Part shown: in pieces, positions 19,288 to 29,146 of the stretch | How the letters are laid out: the number at the start of each line of letters is the position of its first letter | Numbering within the stretch: the stretch's first letter is position 1 | NCBI RefSeq assembly: GCF_002797715.1 | Contig: NZ_PGFF01000001.1 | Location: forward strand, 2,813,304 to 2,877,303 | Direction: 5' to 3' | DNA from: Diaminobutyricimonas aerilata | GTDB lineage: Bacteria > Actinomycetota > Actinomycetes > Actinomycetales > Microbacteriaceae | Length of the DNA stretch: 64,000 nt | Made by a program: the position numbers and the translations under genes | Notes under the pieces: model-generated | Database searches by the model: none | The model's input: only the letters and a program-made list of their open reading frames with translations | Told to the model about the DNA's origin: nothing

Positions 19288-20112
19288 TCAGGCGTTTCGG
19301 GCGACGACGACCTCGACACCTGCGGCGGCGAGGTCGGCGGCCATCTCCCGCGAGGGCTCCAGGTCGGTGACGAGCACGTCGACCCGGCTGAGTGGGCAGA
19401 TGCGGGCGAACGTCGTGCGCCCGAGTTTCGTCGAGTCGGCGGCGATGACGATGCGGCGCGCGACGGCCGCGATCTCTCGGCTCGCGTCGGCTTCCCCCTC
19501 GTGCACGGTCGTCGCCCCGAAGGCCGCGCTCAGACCGTCGACGCCGAGCACCGCGGTGTCGATGCTGAAGTCGCGCAACGACGCGCCGACGAGGGGACCC
19601 ACCAGTTCGTAGGACTGGCGGCGCGGCACACCGCCGGTGACGACGATCTTGACGTGCTCACGCACCGACATCTCGTAGGCGATGTTGAGCGCGTTCGTCA
19701 CGATCGTCACACCCGGCACGTCGGACCCGACATGCAGCCGCTCGCTGCGACCGAGCATCCGTGCCACTTCGCTCGTGGTGGTGCCCCCGTTGAGTCCGAC
19801 CGACTCGCCCGGCGCCACGAGATCGGCGACGGCCCGCGCGATCGCGAGTTTCGCGTCGGCCTGCCGCGCGATCTTGTACTGCAGCGGCAGTTCGTAGCCG
19901 GAACCGAGGGCGGATGCGCCGCCGTGTGTGCGCGTGACGAGCCGCTGCTCGGCGAGGGTGTTGAGGTCGCGGCGCACCGTCGCGGTCGACACCCCGAGCG
20001 CATCGCTCACGTCGGCGATCGACACGTTGCCACGTTCGCTCACGAGTTCGAGCACCACGTTCAGGCGCTGTTGCGGGGTCATCTCCTGTGCCGGCCCTTC
20101 GATTCGCCTCAT
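19288..20112 (-). CDS. DeoR/GlpR family transcriptional regulator
   Basis: 274 residues from ATG 20112. The N-terminal winged helix has TPQQRLNVVLELVSERGNVSIADVSDALGVSTATVRRDLNTLAEQ (about 11-55), the DeoR signature, followed by RTHGGA. The C-terminal domain resembles DeoRC, with GESVGLNGGTTTSEVARML (sugar-phosphate binding in the family) and IVIAADSTKLGR. Relatives respond to phosphorylated sugars such as glucosamine or tagatose phosphates. It is divergent from the SIS-ROK-nagA unit and sits upstream of the transport unit, so it probably controls both. An inner ATG at 20082 is possible. Confidence 0.93.
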   Translation of the reverse strand: MRRIEGPAQEMTPQQRLNVVLELVSERGNVSIADVSDALGVSTATVRRDLNTLAEQRLVTRTHGGASALGSGYELPLQYKIARQADAKLAIARAVADLVAPGESVGLNGGTTTSEVARMLGRSERLHVGSDVPGVTIVTNALNIAYEMSVREHVKIVVTGGVPRRQSYELVGPLVGASLRDFSIDTAVLGVDGLSAAFGATTVHEGEADASREIAAVARRIVIAADSTKLGRTTFARICPLSRVDVLVTDLEPSREMAADLAAAGVEVVVARNA

Positions 20113-20140
20113 CTTGACACACCCGGTCTTGCGGTGGCGT

Positions 20141-20170
20141 GATCGATTCTGATCGAATACCACCAGGTGG
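20141..20170. promoter_or_regulatory. Candidate DeoR operator region between divergent units
   Basis: Holds a direct repeat GATCGATTCT-GATCGAATAC (20141-20160), also an imperfect inverted repeat ATTC-N5-GAAT, directly followed by the palindrome CCACC-A-GGTGG (20160-20170). The region lies between the DeoR gene and the SIS gene. Binding is inferred only from position. Confidence 0.4.
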
Positions 20171-20215
20171 CAACAAAAACGCTTGTCACGGTTCACCCCC
20201 GATGGAAAGAAGCCG

Positions 20216-21094
20216 ATGCCCTCCACCTTCGTCGACGCAGAGATCGCCTCCCAGCCCCAGGTGTGGCGCCAGGCGGGCGCACTCGCCCGCGAGGTCGCCG
20301 ACTCGCTGCCCGCACCCGGCGAGCGCGTGGCCGTCGTCGGCTGCGGCACCAGCTGGTTCATCGCCATGTCGTACGCCGTGCTGCGCGAGCAGGCCGGTCA
20401 CGGGGTGACCGACGCCTTCGCGGGAAGCGAGTACCCCACCACCCGCGAGTACGACCGCGTCGTCGCCATCTCCCGCTCGGGCACCACGACCGAGATCGTC
20501 GACCTGCTCCACGCGCTCGACGGGCGCGCGACCACCCTGATCACGGCGGTGCCCGACTCCCCCGCCGCCGACGCGGCGGCCACCACGATCGCCCTGCCGT
20601 TCGCCGACGAGCAGTCGGTCGTGCAGACCCGTTTCGCCACGTCCGGCCTCACCCTCCTGCGCGCACACCTCGGCGCCGACGTCGAGGAGCTCGCACGCCA
20701 GGCCGAGGTCGCCCTCGAGATCCCGGTCGACGAGTTCGTCTCGGCCGACCAGTGCACCTTCGTCGGCACCGGGTGGGCCGTCGGCCTCACGTTCGAGGCC
20801 GCCCTCAAGACGCGGGAGGCCGCCCAGTTCTGGTCGGAGTCCTACCCGGCCATGGACTACCGCCACGGTCCCATCGCCATCGCCCAGCCCGGTCGCCTCG
20901 TCTGGAGCCTCGGCCCCGCGCCCGTCGGACTCGACGGCGAGGTCGCCCAGACCGGCGCGACCTTCGTCTCGCACGACCTCGACCCGCAGGCCGGCCTCAT
21001 CGTCGCGCAGCGTTTCGCCGTCGCGCTCGCGAAGGCGCGCGGCCTCGACCCCGACCACCCGCGTTCGCTCACCCGCTCCGTCATCCTGACGTGA
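20216..21094 (+). CDS. SIS-domain sugar isomerase/deaminase (AgaS-like)
   Basis: 292 residues with two SIS domains and no glutaminase domain. GCGTSW is at 42-47 and the phosphate loop SRSGTTTE at 86-93; the second half has WSESYPAMDYRHGPIAI, the motif of the GlmS isomerase half. Such stand-alone proteins (AgaS, FrlB, GlmD types) act as ketose-aldose isomerases or as amino-sugar-phosphate deaminases. Here it would convert GlcN-6-P or GalN-6-P to a ketohexose 6-phosphate and ammonia, replacing NagB, which is absent. ATG 20216 has GAAAGAAG upstream. A TTG at 20183 is possible but less likely. It is the first gene of the SIS-ROK-nagA unit. Confidence 0.88.
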   Translation: MPSTFVDAEIASQPQVWRQAGALAREVADSLPAPGERVAVVGCGTSWFIAMSYAVLREQAGHGVTDAFAGSEYPTTREYDRVVAISRSGTTTEIVDLLHALDGRATTLITAVPDSPAADAAATTIALPFADEQSVVQTRFATSGLTLLRAHLGADVEELARQAEVALEIPVDEFVSADQCTFVGTGWAVGLTFEAALKTREAAQFWSESYPAMDYRHGPIAIAQPGRLVWSLGPAPVGLDGEVAQTGATFVSHDLDPQAGLIVAQRFAVALAKARGLDPDHPRSLTRSVILT

Positions 21095-22014
21095 CCGGCG
21101 GGCCGACCGCATCCGCTGCCGACTCCCTCATCGGGGTCGACGTCGGCGGCACGACGATCAAGGCCGTGCGGGTCGACCGCGCGGGAGTGATCGTCGCGGA
21201 GCAACGAGCACTCACCCCCAAGCCGGACCCGTCGGGCGAGCTCGTAGCCGGGGCCGTCGGCGACGTGGTCGAGGCGCTCGGCGGCCACGGCGGACGCGCC
21301 GTCGGAGTGGTCGTGCCCGGCATCGTCGACGAGACGCGCGGCGTCGCCGTGCTCTCGGCGAACGTCGGCTTCCGCGAAGCGCCGGTGCGCGCGCTGCTCG
21401 AGCGCCGCCTCGGTACGACCGTCGCCTTCGGGCAGGACGTGCGCTCGGGGGCGATCGCCGAAGCACGCACCGGCGCCGGTCGCGATGTGGATGGAACCCT
21501 CGCCTTCGTCGCCGTCGGCACCGGCGTCGCCGCCGCCCTGCTGCTCGAGGGCCGCGCCATCGTCTCGGGCGGCTGGGCCGGGGAGATCGGTCAGCTCGTG
21601 CTCACTTCGGGACCGCACGCCGGCAGCCGGGTCGAGCACATCGCCTCGGCGTCGGCCACAGCGCGACGCGCGGGCGAACCGGACGCCCTCGCCGTCGCCC
21701 GCCGCGTCGCCTCGGGAGACTCCGCGGCGACCGCGGTCTGGCAGACGACCGTCGAGGTGCTCGGCGAGAGCCTCGCAGGCATCGCCGCCTCCCTCGCCCC
21801 GACGCGGATCATCATCGGCGGGGGCCTGGGTCAGGCCGGCGATCTGCTGCTCGAACCGCTGCGTGACGACCTGGCGCGTCGGCTCGAGGGCCTGCGAGTG
21901 CCCGAGCTCGTCGCCGCGACCCACGGCGACGTCGCGGCCGCGCTCGGTGCGGCGTTCCTCGCGCGCGACGCCGAGCACAGGACACCCGCCGACCCCGGGC
22001 CCACACACTCATGA
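21091..22014 (+). CDS. ROK family sugar kinase lacking the zinc motif
   Basis: 307 residues. The ATP-binding loop GVDVGGTTIK (15-24), VVVPGIVD, the catalytic Asp116 in FGQDVRSG and GGGLGQAG mark a ROK kinase. In the usual family members a GHI and a CxCGxxGC cluster hold zinc. Here the equivalent reads AGEIGQLVLTSGPHAGSR, with Gln168 for His and no cysteines. The FGQDVR form resembles a subgroup common in actinobacteria. It is expected to phosphorylate the imported sugar or amino sugar with ATP in the cytosol. GTG 21091 overlaps the SIS stop (GTGA), and its own stop overlaps nagA (ATGA), so the three genes are coupled. Confidence 0.9.
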   Translation: MTGGPTASAADSLIGVDVGGTTIKAVRVDRAGVIVAEQRALTPKPDPSGELVAGAVGDVVEALGGHGGRAVGVVVPGIVDETRGVAVLSANVGFREAPVRALLERRLGTTVAFGQDVRSGAIAEARTGAGRDVDGTLAFVAVGTGVAAALLLEGRAIVSGGWAGEIGQLVLTSGPHAGSRVEHIASASATARRAGEPDALAVARRVASGDSAATAVWQTTVEVLGESLAGIAASLAPTRIIIGGGLGQAGDLLLEPLRDDLARRLEGLRVPELVAATHGDVAAALGAAFLARDAEHRTPADPGPTHS

Positions 22015-23126
22015 GCAGCGACGTCGTGATCGCGGCATCGCGACTCGTCGACGGCACGGGTTCCGACGGTCCGGGCTGGCTGCGGGTGCGCGACGGCGTC
22101 ATCGTCGAGCGTGGGCAGGGAGAGCCGACCGGCGACGTGACGACCCGGCTGGGCGCCGTCGTGCCGGGCTTCCTCGACATGCACGTGCACGGCGCTCTCG
22201 GCGTCGACTTCGGCGCGCTCGGGGCGGATCCTGCTCCGGCGATCGCCGCGCATGCCCGACGAGGCAGCACCACCCTCGTCGCGTCCCTCGCAACCGGCCC
22301 CCTCACCGCGACCGCCGACCGCCTGCGCGAGCTTGCGCCGATCGTGCACCAGGGCGGGCTCGCCGGTCTGCACCTGGAGGGCCCGTTCCTCTCCTCCGCA
22401 CGCGCCGGCGCTCACGACCGGTCCCTGCTGCGGGCACCCGAGCGCGCCGACCTCGACGCGCTCCTCACGGCGGCGGACGGCACGATCGCGATGGTCACGC
22501 TCGCGCCGGAGCTTCCCGGCGCGTTCGAGGCGATCGCGCATCTCGTTGACGGCGGGGTCGTCGTGGCCCTCGGTCACACCGACGCCTCCGCGGACGAGGT
22601 CCGTCGCGCCATCGACGCGGGCGCGACCGTGATCACCCACCTCTTCAACGGGATGCCGCCCCTGCACCACCGGCATCCGGGTCTCGCGGGCGTGGCGCTC
22701 ACCGACGAACGGGTCACGGTCGAGCTCATCGCCGACGGCCACCACGTCGACGACGTCGTCATCGACCTCACCCGCCGTGCCGCGGGCGGCCGGCTGGCCC
22801 TCGTCTCCGACGCGATGTCGGCGACCGGGCTCGGGGACGGGCGCTACGACCTCGCGGGATCGATCGTCGACGTGCACGACGGGATCGCCGAACTCGCCGA
22901 CGGGTCATCGCTCGCGGGCAGCACGACGCCGGTCGGCGACGCCGTCGCCCGGCTGCTGCGACGGGGCATCGACCTCGCCGAGGTCGTCTCGGTCACGAGC
23001 GCGGCGCCGGCACGCGCGCTCGATCGCCCCGGCCACGCCCTCGCCGTCGGCTCCCCCGCCGACCTGGTGGAGATCGTCGACGGCGCGGTCGCGCGCGTGC
23101 TGCGCGGGGGCGCGCTCGTCGCCTGA
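22011..23126 (+). CDS. nagA: N-acetylglucosamine-6-phosphate deacetylase
   Basis: 371 residues, amidohydrolase superfamily. Removes acetate from GlcNAc-6-P (or GalNAc-6-P). Conserved features: HVH at 58-60, Glu123 in LEGPF, His189 in GHTD, His210 in HLFNGM and the catalytic Asp267 in LVSDAM. The chain begins MSSDVVIAAS with the N-terminal beta strand pair typical of NagA. It overlaps the ROK gene by 4 bp. With kinase and SIS enzyme it completes a route from N-acetylated amino sugar to ketohexose phosphate, acetate and ammonia. Confidence 0.96.
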   Translation: MSSDVVIAASRLVDGTGSDGPGWLRVRDGVIVERGQGEPTGDVTTRLGAVVPGFLDMHVHGALGVDFGALGADPAPAIAAHARRGSTTLVASLATGPLTATADRLRELAPIVHQGGLAGLHLEGPFLSSARAGAHDRSLLRAPERADLDALLTAADGTIAMVTLAPELPGAFEAIAHLVDGGVVVALGHTDASADEVRRAIDAGATVITHLFNGMPPLHHRHPGLAGVALTDERVTVELIADGHHVDDVVIDLTRRAAGGRLALVSDAMSATGLGDGRYDLAGSIVDVHDGIAELADGSSLAGSTTPVGDAVARLLRRGIDLAEVVSVTSAAPARALDRPGHALAVGSPADLVEIVDGAVARVLRGGALVA

Positions 23127-23129
23127 GCA

Positions 23130-23257
23130 CCGTTCCCTGAGCCCGTCGAAGGGGACGGCCGCACGACCCGCTTCGACAGGCTCAGCGGCCGACCCGTTCC
23201 CTGAGCCCGTCGAAGGGGACCGCCGCACGACCCGCTTCGACAGGCTCAGCGGGCGAG
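23130..23257. repeat. 64-bp tandem duplication of a hairpin repeat
   Basis: Two copies of 64 bp (23130-23193 and 23194-23257), differing at only a few positions. Each contains the inverted arms CTGAGCCCGTCGAAG and CTTCGACAGGCTCAG with about 15 nt between. This is a different repeat family from the CTCGACCAGC elements. It lies between convergent nagA and the ABC-F gene and may terminate both. Confidence 0.9.
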
Positions 23258-23277
23258 GGACTCAGCGACCGTCACGC

Positions 23278-24966
23278 TCAGCGGGCGCGGGCCACCCGGC
23301 CCTCGTCCCACACCGGCTCGTCGGACTCGTACACCCGGCCGTCCTCGCCGAACACGAGGAACCGGTCGAACGAGCGCGCGAACCAGCGATCGTGCGTCAC
23401 CGCCATGACGGTGCCCTCGAACCGTTCGAGCGCATCCTGCAGGGCCTCCGCCGACACGAGGTCGAGGTTGTCCGTCGGCTCGTCGAGCAGCAGGAGCGTG
23501 GCCCCGCTCAGCTCGAGAAGCAGGATCTGGAACCGCGCCTGCTGGCCGCCGGAGAGCGACTCGAAGTCCTGCGCCGCCGCCCCGACGAGTCCGTACCGGT
23601 CGAGGGCACGACTGGCCTCCCCACGGGGCATGCCGGCACGGGCGTCGTCTCCGCGAAAGAGGATGTCGAGCAGCGAGCGCCCGATGAGCGACGGATGCTC
23701 GTGGGCCTGGGCGAACCAGCCGGGCACGACCCGCGCGCCGAGCTTCGCGACGCCCTCGTGCCGCACCGGCGTGAGTTCCGCGCCGACCGAGGTGAGGTGA
23801 CCGGCGGCCGGGTCGGGGTCGCTCCCGCCGAGCGCGAGCAGCCGCAGGAAGTGCGACTTGCCCGATCCGTTCGACCCGAGCACGGCGACCCGCTCCCCGA
23901 ACCACACCTCGAGGTCGAACGGCGCCATCAGGCCGCTCAATTCGAGCTGCTCGCAGACGACGACCTTCTTGCCCGTGCGGGATCCGCGCAACCGCAGATT
24001 GAGGTCCTGGTCGAGCGGACGCTCCTGCGGGGGACCCGCCTCCTCGAAGCGCCGGAGCCGGGTGAGCGCGGCCTGGTACCGCGAGGCGAACCCGTCGTTG
24101 GCGGCCGCCTTGACCTTCATCGTCGCGACGAGCTGCTTGATCTTCGCGTGCTGTTCGTCCCAGCGCCGCTTGAGCTCGTCGAGCCGCTCCATCCGCTCGT
24201 CGCGGGCGCGGTGGTAGCTCGCGAACCCGCCTCCGTGCACCCACACGGTGTTGCCGGCCCCGCCGAGCTCGAGCGTGATGATGCGGTCGGCGGCGCGCGC
24301 GAGGAGCTCTCGGTCGTGGCTCACGAGCAGCACGGTCTTCGGCGTGGCGCGCAGCGCCTCCTCGAGCCACCGTTTCGCCGGCACGTCGAGGTAGTTGTCG
24401 GGCTCGTCGAGCAGCAGCACCTCGTCCGGGCCGCGCAGCAGCGCCTCGAGCACGAGCCGCTTCTGCTCTCCCCCGCTCAGCGTGTTCACCTCGCGGTACT
24501 GCGCCCGGTCGAACGGCACGCCGAGCGCCGCGACCGTGCACTGGTCCCACACCGTCTCGTGCTCGTAACCGCCCGCATCCGAATATTCGGCGATGGCCGA
24601 CGCGTAGGCGAGCTGCGTGTCGAGCTCGTCCCGCTCGATGAGCGCGGATTCCGCGGCGTCGAGCGCGCGGGCGGCATTCCGGATGCGCGGGGGCGCCACG
24701 GAGACGAGCAGCTCGCGCACGGTCGTCGAGTCGCGCACGTGACCGACGAACTGGTCCATGACGCCGAGGCCCCCGTCGAGGGCGACGGAGCCGGAATCGG
24801 GCGCCACCTCGCCGCGGATGATGCGCAGCAGGGTGGACTTGCCTGCGCCGTTCGCGCCGATGAGCGCCGACGTGGTGCCCTCCCCGACGCGGAACGAGAC
24901 CTCGTCGAGCAGCGGGCGCCCGTCAGGTAGCGAGAGCGAGACGTTCATGACGTCGATGTAGCCCAT
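23278..24966 (-). CDS. ABC-F family ATPase (duplicated ABC domains)
   Basis: 562 residues with two ABC domains and no membrane segment, the ABC-F layout. The first has Walker A GANGAGKST and signature LSGGEQKRL; the second has GSNGSGKSH and LSGGQQARF, each with a LLLDEP Walker B. A coiled linker (about 235-300) with many Arg/Lys/Glu joins them. Members act on the ribosome as translation factors or confer resistance to ribosome antibiotics; which applies here cannot be read. It is a single-gene unit between nagA and guaB. Confidence 0.92.
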   Translation of the reverse strand: MGYIDVMNVSLSLPDGRPLLDEVSFRVGEGTTSALIGANGAGKSTLLRIIRGEVAPDSGSVALDGGLGVMDQFVGHVRDSTTVRELLVSVAPPRIRNAARALDAAESALIERDELDTQLAYASAIAEYSDAGGYEHETVWDQCTVAALGVPFDRAQYREVNTLSGGEQKRLVLEALLRGPDEVLLLDEPDNYLDVPAKRWLEEALRATPKTVLLVSHDRELLARAADRIITLELGGAGNTVWVHGGGFASYHRARDERMERLDELKRRWDEQHAKIKQLVATMKVKAAANDGFASRYQAALTRLRRFEEAGPPQERPLDQDLNLRLRGSRTGKKVVVCEQLELSGLMAPFDLEVWFGERVAVLGSNGSGKSHFLRLLALGGSDPDPAAGHLTSVGAELTPVRHEGVAKLGARVVPGWFAQAHEHPSLIGRSLLDILFRGDDARAGMPRGEASRALDRYGLVGAAAQDFESLSGGQQARFQILLLELSGATLLLLDEPTDNLDLVSAEALQDALERFEGTVMAVTHDRWFARSFDRFLVFGEDGRVYESDEPVWDEGRVARAR

Positions 24967-25065
24967 GGGGATGTACTTCCGTTCGCGGCCCCGTGCGGGG
25001 GCTCGCGCCTCGGGCGAGCCGACCAGGCTACAGGCCTACGCCCCGGAAAGTCGAATCCCTTTCGC

Positions 25066-25081
25066 CCCGCCTTTCGGCGGG
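25066..25081 (-). terminator. Hairpin after guaB
   Basis: CCCGCC (25066-25071), loop TTTC, GGCGGG (25076-25081), just past the guaB stop. Short stem; probable terminator. Confidence 0.5.
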
Positions 25082-25090
25082 CGGATGCGC

Positions 25091-26620
<1,530 letters not shown>

Positions 26621-26819
26621 TCAGGCCGGATGCGACATCGGATACCGGTAATCCATGTTAACCGTTTAGGCGCCCAGGCATTCCGCGGTCATAATGAGCG
26701 GGCGGTTCGGTGCGCACGCATGAAACACGAGCGACACAAACCGCAAGTATCGTCAACGCCGACGATCGGGCTGGTCGCGGGATCCCCTGCCCGGCGACTC
26801 GGCGCCAACAGGAGGTTTC

Positions 26820-28157
26820 GTGCACACAGCTGGCCAATCGCGTACCCCGCGATTCCGACGGTGGCTCGGCGGCCTCGGTGCCGCCCTTGCCGGGGCGACA
26901 CTCGCGACGCTCCTCGTCTCCGCCTCCGCGGCGGCCGAGGAGACCACGCCGACGCCGACCCCCACACCGACGGGCGACTTCACCACCACCTTCACCGTCG
27001 GCGGCATCATCCGCTCCGACGACACCCCGCTCGAGGGCGTCGAGGTGCTCGTCGAGGGTGACGACTTCGAAGAGACCGGCACGACCGCCGAAGACGGCCG
27101 CTGGGCCGTCGTGGTCCCGGGCCGCGGCGAGTACACCGCGACGCTGCAGGTCGACACCCTCCCCGAGGGCGTCGCCCCGCGCGATCCGGACAACGTCACC
27201 CGACAGGTCACGATCGGCACGACGAACACGGTCAACGTGCTCTTCCCGACCGGTGAGGGGTCGACGCAACGCACGACGTTCGCCGACACCCTGCTCACCC
27301 GGCTCGTGTACGGACTCAACTTCGGCCTGCTGCTCGCCCTCGCCGCGATCGGTATCTCGCTGATCTTCGGCACGACGGGCGTCAACAACTTCGCCCACGG
27401 CGAGATGCTCACCTTCGGGGCGATCTTCTTCTACCTCTTCACCACGGCGTTCGGCTGGAACCTCGTGGTGTCGATCCTCGCGACGCTGCTGTTGAGCGCC
27501 GCGTTCGGATGGGTGCAGGACGCGGGGCTGTTCAAGCCGCTCCGGCGCAGGGGCGTCGGGCTCGTGCAGGTGCTCGTCGTCACGATCGGCCTCTCGATCG
27601 TGGTGCGCTACCTCTTCCTCTACTTCTTCGGCGGAGGCACCGAGAACCTCAACACCGGCCTCACCGACACCGTCGCCCTCGGCCCGGTGACCATCACCGC
27701 CGCCTCGCTCGTGAGCATGGGCGTCAGCATCGTGATGCTCGTGCTCGTCGGCCTCTTCCTCACCCGCACCCGCATCGGCAAGGCCACCCGCGCGGTGAGC
27801 GACAACGCGTCGCTCGCGGCCGCATCCGGCATCAACGTCGACCGCGTCATCCGGGTCGTCTGGGTGATGGCGGCGACGCTCACCGGCCTGAGCGGCATCC
27901 TGTACGGCCTCTACCGCGGGGTCACGTGGGACATGGGCTTCGCGATCCTGCTGCTGCTCTTCGCCGCGGTGACCCTCGGCGGCCTCGGCAGCGCGTTCGG
28001 CGCGCTCGTCGGCGCCCTCATCATCGGGCTCTTCACGGAGCTCTCGACCGTCGTCATCCCGCCCGACCTGCGTTTCGCGGTCGCGCTCGTCGTGCTCATC
28101 CTCGTGCTCCTGTTCCGCCCCCAGGGCGTGCTCGGGCGCAAAGAGCGGATCGGCTAG
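26820..28157 (+). CDS. livH: Branched-chain amino acid ABC permease LivH with fused secreted N-terminal domain
   Basis: 445 residues. The permease part (about 155-445) has the LivH features ISLIFGTTGVNNFAHGEM and a long EAA-like loop with DNASLAAASGINVDRV, with eight or so membrane segments. Before it is an unusual extension: a signal peptide or first anchor (about 10-38), a Thr-Pro run (43-51), and a beta-sandwich domain (54-143) that resembles carboxypeptidase-regulatory-like/SpaA repeats. The extension would lie outside the cell, since the first permease helix follows it. GTG 26820 has AGGAGG 4 nt upstream. livM follows 8 nt after its stop. It is the first gene of livHMGF. Confidence 0.92.
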   Translation: MHTAGQSRTPRFRRWLGGLGAALAGATLATLLVSASAAAEETTPTPTPTPTGDFTTTFTVGGIIRSDDTPLEGVEVLVEGDDFEETGTTAEDGRWAVVVPGRGEYTATLQVDTLPEGVAPRDPDNVTRQVTIGTTNTVNVLFPTGEGSTQRTTFADTLLTRLVYGLNFGLLLALAAIGISLIFGTTGVNNFAHGEMLTFGAIFFYLFTTAFGWNLVVSILATLLLSAAFGWVQDAGLFKPLRRRGVGLVQVLVVTIGLSIVVRYLFLYFFGGGTENLNTGLTDTVALGPVTITAASLVSMGVSIVMLVLVGLFLTRTRIGKATRAVSDNASLAAASGINVDRVIRVVWVMAATLTGLSGILYGLYRGVTWDMGFAILLLLFAAVTLGGLGSAFGALVGALIIGLFTELSTVVIPPDLRFAVALVVLILVLLFRPQGVLGRKERIG

Positions 28158-28165
28158 GAGGAACC

Positions 28166-29146
28166 ATGGACTGGGGAAGCATTCTCGGCAACGCGGCGGG
28201 CGAGATCATCAGCCCGACCACGGCTGCCTACGCCCTCGCGGCGATCGGCGTCGGCGTGCACTTCGGCTACGCGGGCCTGCTCAACTTCGGGCAGGCGGGC
28301 TTCATGGCCGTCGGCGCGTACGCGTTCGCCATCACGACGCTCGAACTCGGGTTCTCGGTGCCCCTCGCGATCCTCGCGTCGGTCATCGCCTCGATCATCT
28401 TCGCGTTCATCCTCGGCATCCCGACCCTGCGGTTGCGGGCCGACTACCTGGCGATCGTGACGATCGCGGCGGCGGAGATCGTGCGCTACCTCGTCTCGAC
28501 CGTCGGACTCACCGACCTGACCGGCGGATCGCAGGGCCTCAGCGGATACGCCCGCGAGTTCCAGGCGCTCAACCCGTTCGGCGAGGGCACCTTCGGCATC
28601 GGCCCGTGGGTGTACTCGGGCGAGCAGTGGTGGGTGCGCGTCTTCGGCTGGGGCCTCGTCGCCATCGCGTCGGTGCTCGTGTGGCTGCTCATGCGCAGCC
28701 CGTGGGGACGCGTCGTGAAGGGCATCCGCGAAGACGAGGATGCGGTGCGCAGCCTCGGCAAGAACGTCTACTCCTACAAGATGCAGGCGCTCGTGCTCGG
28801 CGGTGTGCTCGGCGCCCTCGCCGGTGTGGTGTTCATCCTGCCGCGCGCCGTGCAGCCGGGGAACTACGGCACCGCGCTCACCTTCTTCATCTGGACGGCG
28901 CTGCTGCTCGGCGGTGCCGCGACGGTGTGGGGCCCGATCGTCGGCTCGATGATCTTCTGGGTCGTGCTCTCGCTCACCAACGGCATCATCAACGGGCTGC
29001 GGTCCGCCGACGTGCTGAGCTTCATCTCGAGCACCCAGGCCGGTCAGATCCGCTTCATCCTCGTGGGTGTCGCCCTCATGCTGCTGGTCATATTCCGCCC
29101 ACAGGGCATCTTCGGCAACAAGAAGGAGCTGTCGTTCAATGTCTGA
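28166..29146 (+). CDS. livM: Branched-chain amino acid ABC permease LivM
   Basis: 326 residues. The LivM signature NFGQAGFMAVGAY follows the first helices, and EDAVRSLGKNVYSYK is the ATPase-contact loop. There are about eight to nine membrane segments and a C-terminal RPQGIFGNK that mirrors the LivH tail. ATG 28166 has AGGAGGAA upstream. Its last 8 nt overlap the livG start, so translation is coupled. Confidence 0.95.
   Translation: MDWGSILGNAAGEIISPTTAAYALAAIGVGVHFGYAGLLNFGQAGFMAVGAYAFAITTLELGFSVPLAILASVIASIIFAFILGIPTLRLRADYLAIVTIAAAEIVRYLVSTVGLTDLTGGSQGLSGYAREFQALNPFGEGTFGIGPWVYSGEQWWVRVFGWGLVAIASVLVWLLMRSPWGRVVKGIREDEDAVRSLGKNVYSYKMQALVLGGVLGALAGVVFILPRAVQPGNYGTALTFFIWTALLLGGAATVWGPIVGSMIFWVVLSLTNGIINGLRSADVLSFISSTQAGQIRFILVGVALMLLVIFRPQGIFGNKKELSFNV

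Noticed and set aside
23130-23257. Possible IS end or attachment site
   Set aside because: No transposase or integrase, no target-site duplication; the hairpin pattern is that of an intergenic repeat.
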